Assembly: GCF_000154725.1 (NCBI RefSeq)
Contig: NZ_DS544873.1
Location: 491,569-555,568 of the forward strand
Direction: 5' to 3'
Length of the DNA stretch: 64,000 nucleotides
Source of the DNA: Kordia algicida OT-1
GTDB taxonomy: Bacteria > Bacteroidota > Bacteroidia > Flavobacteriales > Flavobacteriaceae
Shown: positions 18,775 to 26,931 of the stretch, in pieces
Layout: each line of letters opens with the position of its first letter
Numbering within the stretch: position 1 is the first letter of the stretch
Translations under genes and position numbers: made by a program
Notes under the pieces: model-generated
The model's database searches: none
The model's input: only the letters and a program-made list of their open reading frames with translations
Told to the model about the DNA's origin: nothing

Positions 18775-19346
18775 TGGAAAATACAAACACAGAAGAACAA
18801 CTGAGATCAAAGAAAAAATGGTTAGCATTTCTCGTCTCAGCTACAAAAAAATATCGATTGCTAACCTATATACCTATCGCGGTTCTTTCCGTATCTGCCT
18901 ACAGTTTACGATTAAAAAATGAAGGCTTGGTAGAAAGAGTAGGGCGTTTGGAAACAATGAATAATGCGTTGATTTCCAATATGATATTGTACAACAGAAA
19001 TTTTGAGACGTTTCCGATGCCCGTTTTTCAAAAGCTAAAACGTGGAAACCGCTTCATTGCTCAATATTTCAATCCAGCGTATGTAGCCATGATGGGACAT
19101 AATTTTGATTACGATCGATACCGATATATCGGAAAAACAGATTATGAATACTATCCGAAACATATTGCTGATTTGTATTACAATTACGATGTTTCAGTAG
19201 CTTTTACAGGAACGCCAATGAATATAAAAGTTGCAATTACAGATTCATTAGGAAATCCGTTAAAAGTAAAAGTGATGAAATGGCGACATATTCGCGATAG
19301 AGATACTTTGGTTTACGGAATGATTCTTTTAGATCAGCCGATGTAA
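18774..19346 (+). CDS. Membrane-anchored PAS-like protein
   Basis: ATG 18774 is chosen over the TTG three bases earlier because it overlaps the preceding stop by one base; it gives 190 aa. An N-terminal hydrophobic segment (LLTYIPIAVLSVSAYSL, about 27-44) is followed by a short coiled segment. From about residue 60 a PAS-like domain follows: FETFPMPVFQK, FNPAYVAMMG, YIGKTDYEYYPKHIADLY, then PLKVKVMKWRH. PAS domains bind small ligands or partner proteins. There is no output domain, so it may sense for a partner. The hairpin at 19379 ends the unit. Confidence 0.6.
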   Translation: MENTNTEEQLRSKKKWLAFLVSATKKYRLLTYIPIAVLSVSAYSLRLKNEGLVERVGRLETMNNALISNMILYNRNFETFPMPVFQKLKRGNRFIAQYFNPAYVAMMGHNFDYDRYRYIGKTDYEYYPKHIADLYYNYDVSVAFTGTPMNIKVAITDSLGNPLKVKVMKWRHIRDRDTLVYGMILLDQPM

Positions 19347-19378
19347 TATTATTCTAAAGTTTACATGTTATTATGAAG

Positions 19379-19416
19379 GAGAAAAATCTTGTTGTATGCA
19401 AGGTTTTTCTCTTTTT
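19379..19416 (+). terminator. Rho-independent terminator
   Basis: A 13-bp stem with one G-T pair (19379-19391 and 19399-19411, GAGAAAAATCTTG/CAAGGTTTTTCTC) is followed by TTTTT, 33 bp after the PAS-like gene. Confidence 0.85.
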
Positions 19417-19577
19417 AGATAGTTTTTCTCAAAATTCTTTCTGCACTCATGCCCAAAAAATAGACACTAAAAAGCAGTCACGCTACGCTAGAAACATTTT
19501 TTTTATAGTCAACTTTATATTTCTCCAATTTTGAATACCATATTTCTTGTCTTTATACATCATAAAAACTAAGAAAA

Positions 19578-20378
19578 GTGGAGTTACTTTTAATTTTTTT
19601 CAAAATGGAAATACACGGAAAACAACTCGAAATTATATCTTGTATTTGGATAGTCATTGGCGTAATTAGTTTTTTTTTGCTAATGTTTCTTTTGTTGACA
19701 AAACAATACCACACGAAACTCAAAAAAATCACGAATCATTCTATTGAAATTGGCATCAAACTAAAAACTGAATACACGCAGAAACTACTTTGTTTTCAAG
19801 AAAAAGACCGAAAACGCATTGCACAAGAATTGCATGATAATGTGATTGGAAGATTTCATTTAATGCGTATGAATCTACAAGAAAACAATCTCCATCTTTT
19901 AAAAAACAATCTCCAAACTTCCATGAAAATTGTACGAGAGCTTTCACACAATTTTACACCTTTAGAAAGCAATCCTGGTGAACTTTCCTATTTATTTGAA
20001 GACTATTTAGCGCAAATTCAACAACAAGTCGCAGTAAATTATTGCGTGCTACAATCTCCCAAAAAACAATTATTATCCAATGAGGTAAAACTCAATATCT
20101 TCCGAATTTTTCAAGAACTTATCAATAACATCTTAAAACATTCCAAAGCGACAGAAGTACATGTGCAATTTCGCCATTCTGAAACATCAACAGCTTTAGT
20201 TGTCAGAGATAATGGTTGTGGATTTAATCCGAATAATACACATAATGGAATTGGTTTAAAAAACATTATTTTTCGTTCTTCAATCATAAAAGGTAAGTTT
20301 AAGTTTAAAACAATGTTAGGAAAATACACAATGTTTATTATCTTTATTCCTCAATTAAATGAACATGGGCATGGATGA
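19578..20378 (+). CDS. NarL-type sensor histidine kinase
   Basis: The protein (266 aa from 19578; 257 aa if it starts at the ATG 19605) has one membrane helix (WIVIGVISFFLLMFLLL) and no sensor domain. The dimerisation helix of the HisKA_3 kind reads RKRIAQELHDNVIG with phospho-accepting H86. The ATPase part shows NIFRIFQELINNILKHSKA (N box) and VVRDNGCGFNP with GIGLKNI (G boxes). It phosphorylates the adjacent response regulator, whose gene overlaps it by 20 bp. The signal is unknown. Its position next to the R-body cluster is suggestive only. Confidence 0.88.
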   Translation: MELLLIFFKMEIHGKQLEIISCIWIVIGVISFFLLMFLLLTKQYHTKLKKITNHSIEIGIKLKTEYTQKLLCFQEKDRKRIAQELHDNVIGRFHLMRMNLQENNLHLLKNNLQTSMKIVRELSHNFTPLESNPGELSYLFEDYLAQIQQQVAVNYCVLQSPKKQLLSNEVKLNIFRIFQELINNILKHSKATEVHVQFRHSETSTALVVRDNGCGFNPNNTHNGIGLKNIIFRSSIIKGKFKFKTMLGKYTMFIIFIPQLNEHGHG

Positions 20379-21048
20379 AATTATAAAAATTGCAATCGTA
20401 GACGATGATACATTATTCACAGAATTACTCAGTCAGTTTATCAACGGACAGGAGCATATGGAAATTGTTTACACCGCAACCAATGGCGATACTTTTTTAA
20501 AAGACTACAAAACACTGACAGCAACTATTTTATTACTCGATTTGCGCATGGATGACGGAAGCGGCTTGGATGTGCTCAAAGAATTAAAAAAGGAAGCGGC
20601 AGCGATAAAAACAATTGTATTATCAACCTTTTACCGCAGATCGTTTCTTGGGCAAATGATGAAACTTGAAGCCAATGCGTTTATTCCCAAAGATATAGAG
20701 CCTGAAGAACTCGTTACGGTTATTGAAACTGTACATAAAAAAGAACATTATTTTTTAAAAGAGCAACTCGAAATCATGCGTTTACAACTTTCAAAAAAAG
20801 TGCCTGAGTTTACTGTTGAAAGTAAAGATGCGCTTACCAGTCGAGAAACAGATATTTTAAAACTACTTTGCCAACAATTCACTACAAAAGAAATAGGAGA
20901 GCAACTTTTTATTTCACCCAAAACAGTAGAAACACACAAAACAAATTTACTTCTTAAAACTGGTGTAAAAAATACCGCAGGTTTGGTCATTTATGCAATT
21001 CAGAATAAAATTGTCAGTGCTGACGATTTGTTATTACTTGATCGTTAA
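20359..21048 (+). CDS. NarL/LuxR-type response regulator
   Basis: This 229-aa protein has a receiver domain (IAIVDDDTLF, phospho-acceptor D61 in LLLDLRMDDG, conserved K in FIPKDIEP) and a C-terminal LuxR helix-turn-helix (LTSRETDILKLLCQQF, FISPKTVETHKTNLL). It is a DNA-binding partner of the kinase encoded just upstream. A start at 20371 (MDEIIKIAIVDDD) would lower the overlap and is equally likely. Targets are unknown. A bidirectional hairpin at 21051 separates it from the convergent reb genes. Confidence 0.92.
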   Translation: MNMGMDEIIKIAIVDDDTLFTELLSQFINGQEHMEIVYTATNGDTFLKDYKTLTATILLLDLRMDDGSGLDVLKELKKEAAAIKTIVLSTFYRRSFLGQMMKLEANAFIPKDIEPEELVTVIETVHKKEHYFLKEQLEIMRLQLSKKVPEFTVESKDALTSRETDILKLLCQQFTTKEIGEQLFISPKTVETHKTNLLLKTGVKNTAGLVIYAIQNKIVSADDLLLLDR

Positions 21049-21050
21049 AA

Positions 21051-21084
21051 TTAGCGAGAAAATCGCAAACAATCTTCTCGCTAA
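21051..21084. terminator. Bidirectional terminator between response regulator and reb cluster
   Basis: A 10-bp perfect stem TTAGCGAGAA/TTCTCGCTAA (21051-21060, 21075-21084) lies between two convergent genes. T-rich tails are short on both sides. Confidence 0.65.
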
Positions 21085-21101
21085 AAGCTGGGTAATTCCT
21101 A

Positions 21102-21362
21102 CTATGCTTCCAAAATTTTAGAAATAGAAATTGCATCAGAAACGGTATCAAAGCTATAAATTTGCATCACACCTTGTGTCGTAGCTGTTTGTGCTAAAAT
21201 GTTTTGCTGACTTTGCGCATTCACTGAATTTTCAAACATTAATCCTGTTGAATGTGCCGCAGTTTGGTACACGTTTCCTAAAGCCATTGCTGGTGCTTCT
21301 GCAACCACTTTTACATTAGACTGTGTTACTGCATCCGTAATTTGTTGATTTACTTGTGACAT
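21102..21362 (-). CDS. RebB family R-body protein
   Basis: This 86-aa protein has the RebB signature: VNQQITDAVTQSNVKVVAEAPAMALGN near the N-terminus, then YQTAAHSTGLMFENSVNAQSQQN. RebB-type proteins are the structural units of R-bodies, coiled protein ribbons that can unroll and burst membranes. It is the last of three closely similar tandem copies, with gaps of 85-102 bp between them. The C-terminal ~20 residues differ between the copies, while the central repeat region is nearly identical, pointing to recent duplication or gene conversion. Confidence 0.88.
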   Translation of the reverse strand: MSQVNQQITDAVTQSNVKVVAEAPAMALGNVYQTAAHSTGLMFENSVNAQSQQNILAQTATTQGVMQIYSFDTVSDAISISKILEA

Positions 21363-21464
21363 AATATTAAATTGATTTTTGAGAATTTTTTAAAAACTCT
21401 CTGGTTAGAAATAGTACAATTGTATCTGTACAACTGTAGTTTGTTAATTGATGATTTGTAACGC

Positions 21465-21728
21465 TTACGACGCGCTTAACTCTTGTGAAATAGCCATTGC
21501 ATCCGAAATGGTATCAATGCTATAAATTTGCATAACTCCTTGTGTGGTGGCTGTTTGTGCTAAAATGTTTTGCTGACTTTGTGCATTTACAGCATTTTCA
21601 AACATTAATCCTGTGGAGTGTGCTGCAGTTTGATACACATTTCCCAATGCTACTGCTGGCGCATCTGCGACGACTTGTACGTTGGTTTGTGTTACTGCAT
21701 CTGTAATCTGGTCATTTACGTGTGACAT
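21465..21728 (-). CDS. RebB family R-body protein
   Basis: This 87-aa paralogue shares nearly all of residues 1-70 with its neighbours (VNDQITDAVTQTNVQVVADAP, then ALGNVYQTAAHSTGLMF) and differs at the tail (SIDTISDAMAISQELSAS). It should be one of several R-body subunits. Copies with slightly different tails could set the ribbon's width or pH response; this is inference. Confidence 0.88.
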   Translation of the reverse strand: MSHVNDQITDAVTQTNVQVVADAPAVALGNVYQTAAHSTGLMFENAVNAQSQQNILAQTATTQGVMQIYSIDTISDAMAISQELSAS

Positions 21729-21813
21729 AATTATGTAATTTTAAAAGAATACATGGTATTCTAGGTTAGTAATAAAACAATCAGTCGATCCGATTGTATG
21801 TGTATAAAATTGC

Positions 21814-22080
21814 TTAACGATCTTTGAAAAGCTTTATAATAGAAGCTGCATCAGACATTGTGTTTAAGCTATAAATTTGGAGGATTCCTTGTGTCGTGGC
21901 AGCTTGTGCCAAAATATTTTGCTGACTCTGTGCATTTACAGAATTTGCAAACATTAATCCTGTAGAGTGCGCCGCAGTTTGGTATACATTTGCCAACGCT
22001 ATCGCAGGTGCATCCGCGACGACTTGTACGTTGGTTTGTGTAACCGCATCTGTTATCTGTTTATTGACATTTTTTGACAT
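21814..22080 (-). CDS. RebB family R-body protein
   Basis: An 88-aa RebB paralogue with the same core (NKQITDAVTQTNVQVVADAP, ALANVYQTAAHSTGLMF) and a distinct basic tail ending IIKLFKDR. It starts 29 bp after the lysine-rich 86-aa gene, so the reb genes probably form one minus-strand operon from 23757 to 21102. Confidence 0.88.
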   Translation of the reverse strand: MSKNVNKQITDAVTQTNVQVVADAPAIALANVYQTAAHSTGLMFANSVNAQSQQNILAQAATTQGILQIYSLNTMSDAASIIKLFKDR

Positions 22081-22109
22081 AACGATTTGTTTTGTGGTTA
22101 ATTAATAAT

Positions 22110-22370
22110 TTATTTGAATCTATTTTTGAGTGTTTCAAACCGACTTGTACGTTTTGTAAAAACACGATCTTTTTTGGGTTTTAATTGTAATATTTGTTTG
22201 ACATCTGCTTCAAATTTTTCAAATCCCATCTTAAACTGAAGAAATTGATGATTGGCAGCTTGTACGAAAAAGGAGTTTTCAGTAAAATTGTTTTCATTCT
22301 TTTCAATCGTTTGTTTTGCTACTTTTTTTACAGCTTTCTTCTTTTTTGCCTTTTTCTTCATTGCGTTCAT
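22110..22370 (-). CDS. Small lysine-rich protein of the reb cluster
   Basis: This 86-aa protein (or 83 aa from the second ATG) has a strongly basic start (MKKKAKKKKAVKKVAKQ) and a helical remainder (NFTENSFFVQAANHQFLQFKMGFEKF, ending KRTSRFETLKNRFK). I do not recognise the family. Its place inside the reb operon suggests an assembly or accessory role, perhaps like the small RebC/RebD proteins of Caedibacter, but no similarity can be shown. Confidence 0.65.
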   Translation of the reverse strand: MNAMKKKAKKKKAVKKVAKQTIEKNENNFTENSFFVQAANHQFLQFKMGFEKFEADVKQILQLKPKKDRVFTKRTSRFETLKNRFK

Positions 22371-22386
22371 TTTAAAAATTAGCAGA

Positions 22387-22746
22387 CTAACTACGTTTGG
22401 CTATTTTACCTTGAAAATTCCGCATCTTTGCTTGCACTTTTAACTCTCTCATTTTCATCTTTTCTCGTGCAGCAGCTTGCATCATTTGCATCTGACTTTG
22501 AAAATCTGGAGTAGCAGTATTGGTTGATTGTTGCGCTTCTTGCGATTGTTGTTTTGCTGCTTCTTCTAGCTTATCAAGCAATGGTCTGATGGCTTTCATC
22601 GTTGCTTTTACGGCTTTTGTTTTGATTTCTTCTACAATTTCGTCTTCATTTTTACTGATAACTTCTGAAAGATTTTGTGAAGAATTATTTGCTGTAATTG
22701 GTTGTTTGCAATGTGGGCAAACATGCTGTGATACTGAATTTTTCAT
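22387..22746 (-). CDS. Zinc-ribbon/coiled-coil protein of the reb cluster
   Basis: The 119-aa protein opens with a CxxC pair (HVCPHCKQPI) that looks like half of a zinc ribbon. It continues as a long charged helix (about 28-75, KNEDEIVEEIKTKAVKATMKA), a Gln-rich stretch (QQSQEAQQS), and a methionine-rich helix (SQMQMMQAAAREKMKMRELK). It is probably cytoplasmic. Function is unknown; the operon context suggests a role in R-body formation or regulation. Confidence 0.65.
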   Translation of the reverse strand: MKNSVSQHVCPHCKQPITANNSSQNLSEVISKNEDEIVEEIKTKAVKATMKAIRPLLDKLEEAAKQQSQEAQQSTNTATPDFQSQMQMMQAAAREKMKMRELKVQAKMRNFQGKIAKRS

Positions 22747-22751
22747 ATATT

Positions 22752-22990
22752 TTATTTTCTTCTAAAAGGCCAAAAAGACTTCTTCTTCGCTGGTTTTGAG
22801 GTTGAATCGTCTTCGTTTGAATCATTTTCAGTATTTCCATCATCATTTTTAGTTTCTACCTTACTTTCAGATTCAATTTTATGTTTATGTACGTCTTCAC
22901 TTTCTAGATCTGTAGTTTTTAAACGCTCAAACAATTCTGCTGCTTTTACAGGATTTGGTTTAGTATCAAGTTCATTTGTTAGTTTTTTTT
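22752..22990 (-). pseudogene. Second-frame C-terminal part of the preceding reb-cluster gene
   Basis: This frame codes about 75 residues (NELDTKPNPVKAAELFERLK, acidic Asp/Asn/Ser region, then KKKSFWPFRRK) and has no ATG at its head. It lies in the frame reached by slipping at a run of nine A (minus strand, 22991-22983) at the end of the 182-aa ORF. With eight A the two frames would join into one protein of about 255 aa. The frame runs further upstream to 23105, but there it is a Gln-rich shadow of the Ser/Asn codons of the other frame. It may be a slippage-controlled extension, a phase-variable tail or a recent mutation. Confidence 0.55.
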
Positions 22991-23520
22991 TCAGGTTGAT
23001 TTGGGCTTGAACTTGAACTTGAATTTGAATTTGAAGTTGAGTTTGAAGTTGAATTTGAAGCTGAACTTGAATTTTGTGTTGTCCTTGAAACTTGTCCAGC
23101 ACCATATATCTGATTAATTTCAGCTTTCAGCTTTCCATATTCACCAACAGAAGAAAACAATCCTTTTAAGACTTCCGAATCAAGATTTATTGGATTTTCG
23201 GTTTCTAAGGTCTGCGGATTATCTGAAACTCCCGTTTTTACTGAAGCAGTAACGTTATTGTCGGAAGTACCTCCATCAAAATATGTCCCATAGGTCAAAA
23301 TATTATTGGCTAATTTGGCTAATGCCACAAGACTTATCTGTTCAAAACCTTTTAGAAATGATTGTAAATCCTGCACCATCATTCCTACCGCTTGATCTAC
23401 CATTGGAGCCGCTGTTCCTGAAATTGCGTCAACGTCTGGTTGTAGTACCGATTTATTGATATAATCAATTGCATTTTGCGTTTCCGCCATTCCTTGTGTC
23501 ATATTATTTTGATCGCTCAT
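22972..23520 (-). CDS. R-body cluster protein with Ser/Asn-rich tail, frame broken at an A9 run
   Basis: This 182-aa protein has an N-terminal part (DYINKSVLQPDVDAISGTAA, VDQAVGMMVQDLQSFLKGF, AKLANNILTYGTYFDGG) that resembles killing-trait/RebB-neighbour proteins in composition. A low-complexity tail of Ser, Asn and Thr (about 150-175) ends PNQPEKKTNK. Its stop comes right after nine consecutive A, and the downstream +1 frame continues with a charged, conserved-looking segment. The natural product may therefore be longer. It lies 18 bp after the upstream rebB gene. Confidence 0.7.
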   Translation of the reverse strand: MSDQNNMTQGMAETQNAIDYINKSVLQPDVDAISGTAAPMVDQAVGMMVQDLQSFLKGFEQISLVALAKLANNILTYGTYFDGGTSDNNVTASVKTGVSDNPQTLETENPINLDSEVLKGLFSSVGEYGKLKAEINQIYGAGQVSRTTQNSSSASNSTSNSTSNSNSSSSSSPNQPEKKTNK

Positions 23521-23538
23521 GAGTTCTGTTTTTTAGTA

Positions 23539-23757
23539 TTATTTCAATAGATTGATTGCATCTGCGACGATCACAGGATTTAATTGGTTTAAGTTCTGCT
23601 GATTGGAAACTGAGTTTTGCATCGCCATACCATTTGCATGTGTTGCCATTTGGTATAAATTACTCAGCGCCTGTGCTGGTGATTCGCCTAATACTGTAAC
23701 ATTGGTTTGCGTTACCGCATCTGTGACTTGTCCGTTAACTGTTGAATTATCCGCCAT
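23539..23757 (-). CDS. RebB family R-body protein, divergent copy
   Basis: This 72-aa protein keeps the RebB core (VNGQVTDAVTQTNVTVLGES, PAQALSNLYQMATHANGMAM, SVSNQQNLNQL) but is shorter and more divergent than the three downstream copies, so it is probably the older paralogue. It is the first gene of the minus-strand reb operon. The promoter must lie in the AT-rich 23758-24119 region, where I see no clear TAnnTTTG box. Confidence 0.85.
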   Translation of the reverse strand: MADNSTVNGQVTDAVTQTNVTVLGESPAQALSNLYQMATHANGMAMQNSVSNQQNLNQLNPVIVADAINLLK

Positions 23758-24119
23758 AATTTTTTGGTTATAATCATCCTATAATATTTGTTATGAAATT
23801 TTAATACTCACAATTTTCTTGATGATTGGTTAGTACTCTGATTTTGTTTTACAAATCTCTGAAACACAAATGGTAATTCCGTCAGAGAATACTTCTCTTT
23901 AAAAAAACAAGGGAATACTCTGTGTTGATTTTTTGATGAGGTAAAAGCTTACTATGTAGAAAGATAGATGAAGTTTGAAACTGTGTGTTTTCAAGCTTTA
24001 ATGGTAGATTTTAAGTGTAGTTTTTCAACAGAAAATAATGTGGACGTCTTTTAGTAATTTTAGAAGAATCATCACAAGAAAGCATCAGAAGTTATTCCTA
24101 ATACCGAATTAGCTTTTGT
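23758..24119. other. Gene-free region upstream of the reb operon
   Basis: No ORF or RNA gene was recognised. It holds the reb operon upstream region and ends at the insertion site of MITE-like copy 1. Confidence 0.5.
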
Positions 24120-24124
24120 AAATA

Positions 24125-24418
24125 ACGTGAGTTCGATGTAAGAACTTTAGTTTGAAGCTTTTCTTTTCCGCAGTATAGCAGGAGTTTTTCGTTAAAAATT
24201 TTCGAAACCTTGGAGAAAATTTAGAAAAACTCATGCGGTTTTAGTTTTTCCCTAAAAGAAAAACTAAAAATACCTCTGGAAAAGTTCCCTTTCTTTTGTT
24301 TCTTTTCTTTGGGTAAGCAAAGAAAACGAAAATAAAATACTGAAAATGAGTTATGTAGAATAATTATTTCTAAAATTACTATAAGTATAAATTGAATGAT
24401 TTATATCGAACTGACGTT
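24125..24418 (+). mobile_element. MITE-like repeat element, copy 1 (294 bp)
   Basis: The ends are imperfect inverted repeats (ACGTGAGTTCGATGTA at the left; the reverse of the right end reads AACGTCAGTTCGATATA). Direct repeats AAATA flank it (24120-24124 and 24419-24423). It codes for nothing. The interior has AGTTTTTCCCTAAAAG/AAAAACT pairing and a purine-rich AAGCAAAGAAAACG block. The same sequence is found at 59728-60092 and 62932-63225. Confidence 0.85.
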
Positions 24419-24437
24419 AAATAACTATAAATTTAGG

Positions 24438-25181
24438 TTACTTAAAAAAAGTACTATCTTTTAAAAAACTTTCCAAATATCGAGAACTTATCGGAATCAG
24501 TTCTTCGTTTTCAAGCATTACAGAACGATCGGAAGTGTAAATTTCTTTTACTTTTTGAATGTTTACTAAGTAATTGCGATGTGTATATGTGAAATTAGGA
24601 TTCGCCAAGACTTCTTTTGTTTTGGAGAGTGATAATTTTATCAAATACGAACTCTCATCACACACCAAATGACAGTATTTGCCATCTACTTTTATGTAAT
24701 TTATGGTATCAACAGTTACTTTTACCACCTTCATTTTATCTTTTACAAATAAAAATTCGGGCGTAATAATTGTATTATTTGATGCTAAAGTTGGCGCATC
24801 TTTTTGTTTGTGATATTCTCCAATAGCAAGTTCAATGGTATACAAAAGTTCCATTTCATTGAAAGGTTTTAGCAAGTAGGAAAAAGGTTTTGTGTATTTG
24901 GCTTTATCAAAAATAGCACGACTGTGAATGCTGGTTAAAAATATAAAAGGAATATGAATATCTTCTTTTGCCAATTGCACCGCAAGATCAATTCCTTGTG
25001 GTTTTCCATCAATCATAATGTCTAAAATTGTCATATCGAAAATAGTGTTTTTTACGTGTTTATGCGCTTCTATTATCGTTTTTGCATGAGTTACTCGATA
25101 GTCATGTTTGGTGAGCAATTGCAGTAAATTTGTTGCTTCCAAAAGATCATCTTCCAACAATAAAATGTGTAAATTTTCCAT
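24438..25181 (-). CDS. LytTR-type response regulator
   Basis: The 247-aa protein has a receiver domain (ILLLEDDLLEA, D54 in MTILDIMIDG, conserved T/S and K in FLTSIHS and LLKPF) and a LytTR DNA-binding domain (about 145-245: INYIKVDGKYCHLV, FTYTHRNYLVNIQKV, ELIPISSRYLESF). It is expected to act on promoters upon phosphorylation by the kinase encoded 5 bp upstream. Targets are unknown; the reb operon is a nearby candidate. Confidence 0.92.
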   Translation of the reverse strand: MENLHILLLEDDLLEATNLLQLLTKHDYRVTHAKTIIEAHKHVKNTIFDMTILDIMIDGKPQGIDLAVQLAKEDIHIPFIFLTSIHSRAIFDKAKYTKPFSYLLKPFNEMELLYTIELAIGEYHKQKDAPTLASNNTIITPEFLFVKDKMKVVKVTVDTINYIKVDGKYCHLVCDESSYLIKLSLSKTKEVLANPNFTYTHRNYLVNIQKVKEIYTSDRSVMLENEELIPISSRYLESFLKDSTFFK

Positions 25182-25186
25182 GACAG

Positions 25187-26908
25187 TTACGTTTTTGGGA
25201 GTATTATTTTAATGGTTGAACCTTTGTCAAAATTGTTTTCAATACTAAAATTTCCTTTATTTTTCCGAATCAGTGTAACGCAAAGTAACAAGCCGAGTCC
25301 TACACCTTTTGAACGATCTATTTTTTCCATCGTAATCGTAGTTAATTGATTAATTTTTATGATTTGATCGGAAGAAAAGCCAATGCCAGAATCTTTAATT
25401 TCAATACAAGCTTCGGTTGCTGTTGAAGATAGATTGATTTGAATGTTTCCGTATTTTGGCGTGTATTTTATGGCATTGTCAAGTAAATTCCGAAGTACAA
25501 CTTTTAATGATTCTCTATCAAAATTTGCGGTAATTTCTTCATCCAAATTTGTCTGTAACGATATGTTTTTAGTGGAAGCGAATTCCTTAAAATCAAAAAT
25601 AACATGTTCAATTGTAGGTTGTAACCTCATTACTTTTGGCAGAAACAGTAGTTGTTTACTTTGTTCAAGTGACCAATGTAAAATATTATTCAGCAAACCA
25701 TACATACCTTCTGAGATTGTAGTTGCGGTTGCAATGGTTTTATCAAGATTTTCATACGCTTGTTTCTCAATTTCTGCTTTTAATTGCTTATGTTGTTTGC
25801 GCAAAGCATTTACTGGCGAGCGTAAATCGTGTGAAACCACCGAAAACAAATAATCTTTCGTGGCATTAAGTTCGTTTAAGGCTTCTTTTTGTGCCGCAAT
25901 CGTTTTGTTGGCTTTTACTTTTTCGCGATAAAAATAGGTTCCTGTTCCGAGTAAAATCAATAAAACAATAGAAGAAAAGATAAAACCGTTTCGTTGTGCA
26001 ATTCCAACTTTATTGATGGCTTCTAAAATAACGACTTGTTTCTGCTTTTCTTTAATGGCGAGTTGTTTCTGTCGTTGTGCAGTTTCCCAAACTTTGTTTT
26101 CATTTATCAATGAATCATGCCATTGTTCGTATTCTTTTCGATATTTTAATGCTTTGGAAAAGTCTTTTCTGTTTTCTTCCACAATTGCCAAATTAAAAGC
26201 AGCTTTACTTTTCAATTCATAATCGGATATTTTTTGAGCAAGTTTGTGTGCTTTTTTAAAATACGGAATTGCCAAATCGTCTTTGTATTGCAGGTAATAC
26301 AAATTGGCAATATCACTATACGAGCTTACCAAACGTACAGTATCTCGTTGCAGTTCGTGCGCATCTTTACTTTTTATTAAGTACGTTTCTGCTTTGTCAT
26401 ACATTTCCAAGTGCAAAAACGAGGTTCCTATATTGTGATGAATACTATGAATATCAATAAACGGAAGATGTTGATAATTAGATTGTTCTACTTTCTGAAA
26501 ATAAGCAATTGCTTTTTGAAATGCGCGTTGTTCAATGGCAATTTCGCCCAAAACCACTTTGATTAAAAGATAAAATTCAAACTTTTTTGAAACTTGAAGA
26601 AACTCTTTTTCGGCTTCATCATACAATTCTTTCAGTTGAAAACTAACACCTCTGTAGTAATGGCAATAATCGGTAACCATGTTGCTACTTGGTAAATTGA
26701 GTTGTTTTGTGGTAAAAACCAACGTAGAATCAAACTCCTTTTGAATGAAATATTGGGAAGCTTCTTTAAAGAAATCTTTTTCAGTATAATTTGCAATTTT
26801 ATGTTGAATGGTCTGAACAACAACTTCTTGCATGGCATTTTCTTGCGAATGCACAAAATACACACAGCATAAAAAGAAAAAAAGCGTACATGATATTCTT
26901 TTTAGCAT
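25187..26908 (-). CDS. TPR-containing sensor histidine kinase
   Basis: The 573-aa protein has a signal-like N-terminus (ISCTLFFFLCCVYFVHSQ), tetratricopeptide repeats from about 40 to 260 (for example AYFQKVEQSNYQHLPF and DLAIPYFKKAHKLAQKI), one membrane helix (GFIFSSIVLLILLGTGTYFY, about 307-326), a HisKA domain with H360 (SVVSHDLRSPVNAL) and a HATPase (LRNLLDNAIKYTP, IKDSGIGFSSD, GVGLGLLLC). The TPR region is periplasmic and probably senses a protein. This layout is typical of Bacteroidota. It forms a unit with the LytTR regulator and the 188-aa gene. Confidence 0.92.
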   Translation of the reverse strand: MLKRISCTLFFFLCCVYFVHSQENAMQEVVVQTIQHKIANYTEKDFFKEASQYFIQKEFDSTLVFTTKQLNLPSSNMVTDYCHYYRGVSFQLKELYDEAEKEFLQVSKKFEFYLLIKVVLGEIAIEQRAFQKAIAYFQKVEQSNYQHLPFIDIHSIHHNIGTSFLHLEMYDKAETYLIKSKDAHELQRDTVRLVSSYSDIANLYYLQYKDDLAIPYFKKAHKLAQKISDYELKSKAAFNLAIVEENRKDFSKALKYRKEYEQWHDSLINENKVWETAQRQKQLAIKEKQKQVVILEAINKVGIAQRNGFIFSSIVLLILLGTGTYFYREKVKANKTIAAQKEALNELNATKDYLFSVVSHDLRSPVNALRKQHKQLKAEIEKQAYENLDKTIATATTISEGMYGLLNNILHWSLEQSKQLLFLPKVMRLQPTIEHVIFDFKEFASTKNISLQTNLDEEITANFDRESLKVVLRNLLDNAIKYTPKYGNIQINLSSTATEACIEIKDSGIGFSSDQIIKINQLTTITMEKIDRSKGVGLGLLLCVTLIRKNKGNFSIENNFDKGSTIKIILPKT

Positions 26909-26931
26909 ATCATAAAAGTTAGCTGTAAAAA

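Noticed and set aside
22991-23105. Gln-rich N-terminal part of the 117-aa frame in the reb cluster
   Set aside because: It is the out-of-frame shadow of the Ser/Asn repeat codons; only the part after the A run looks real.
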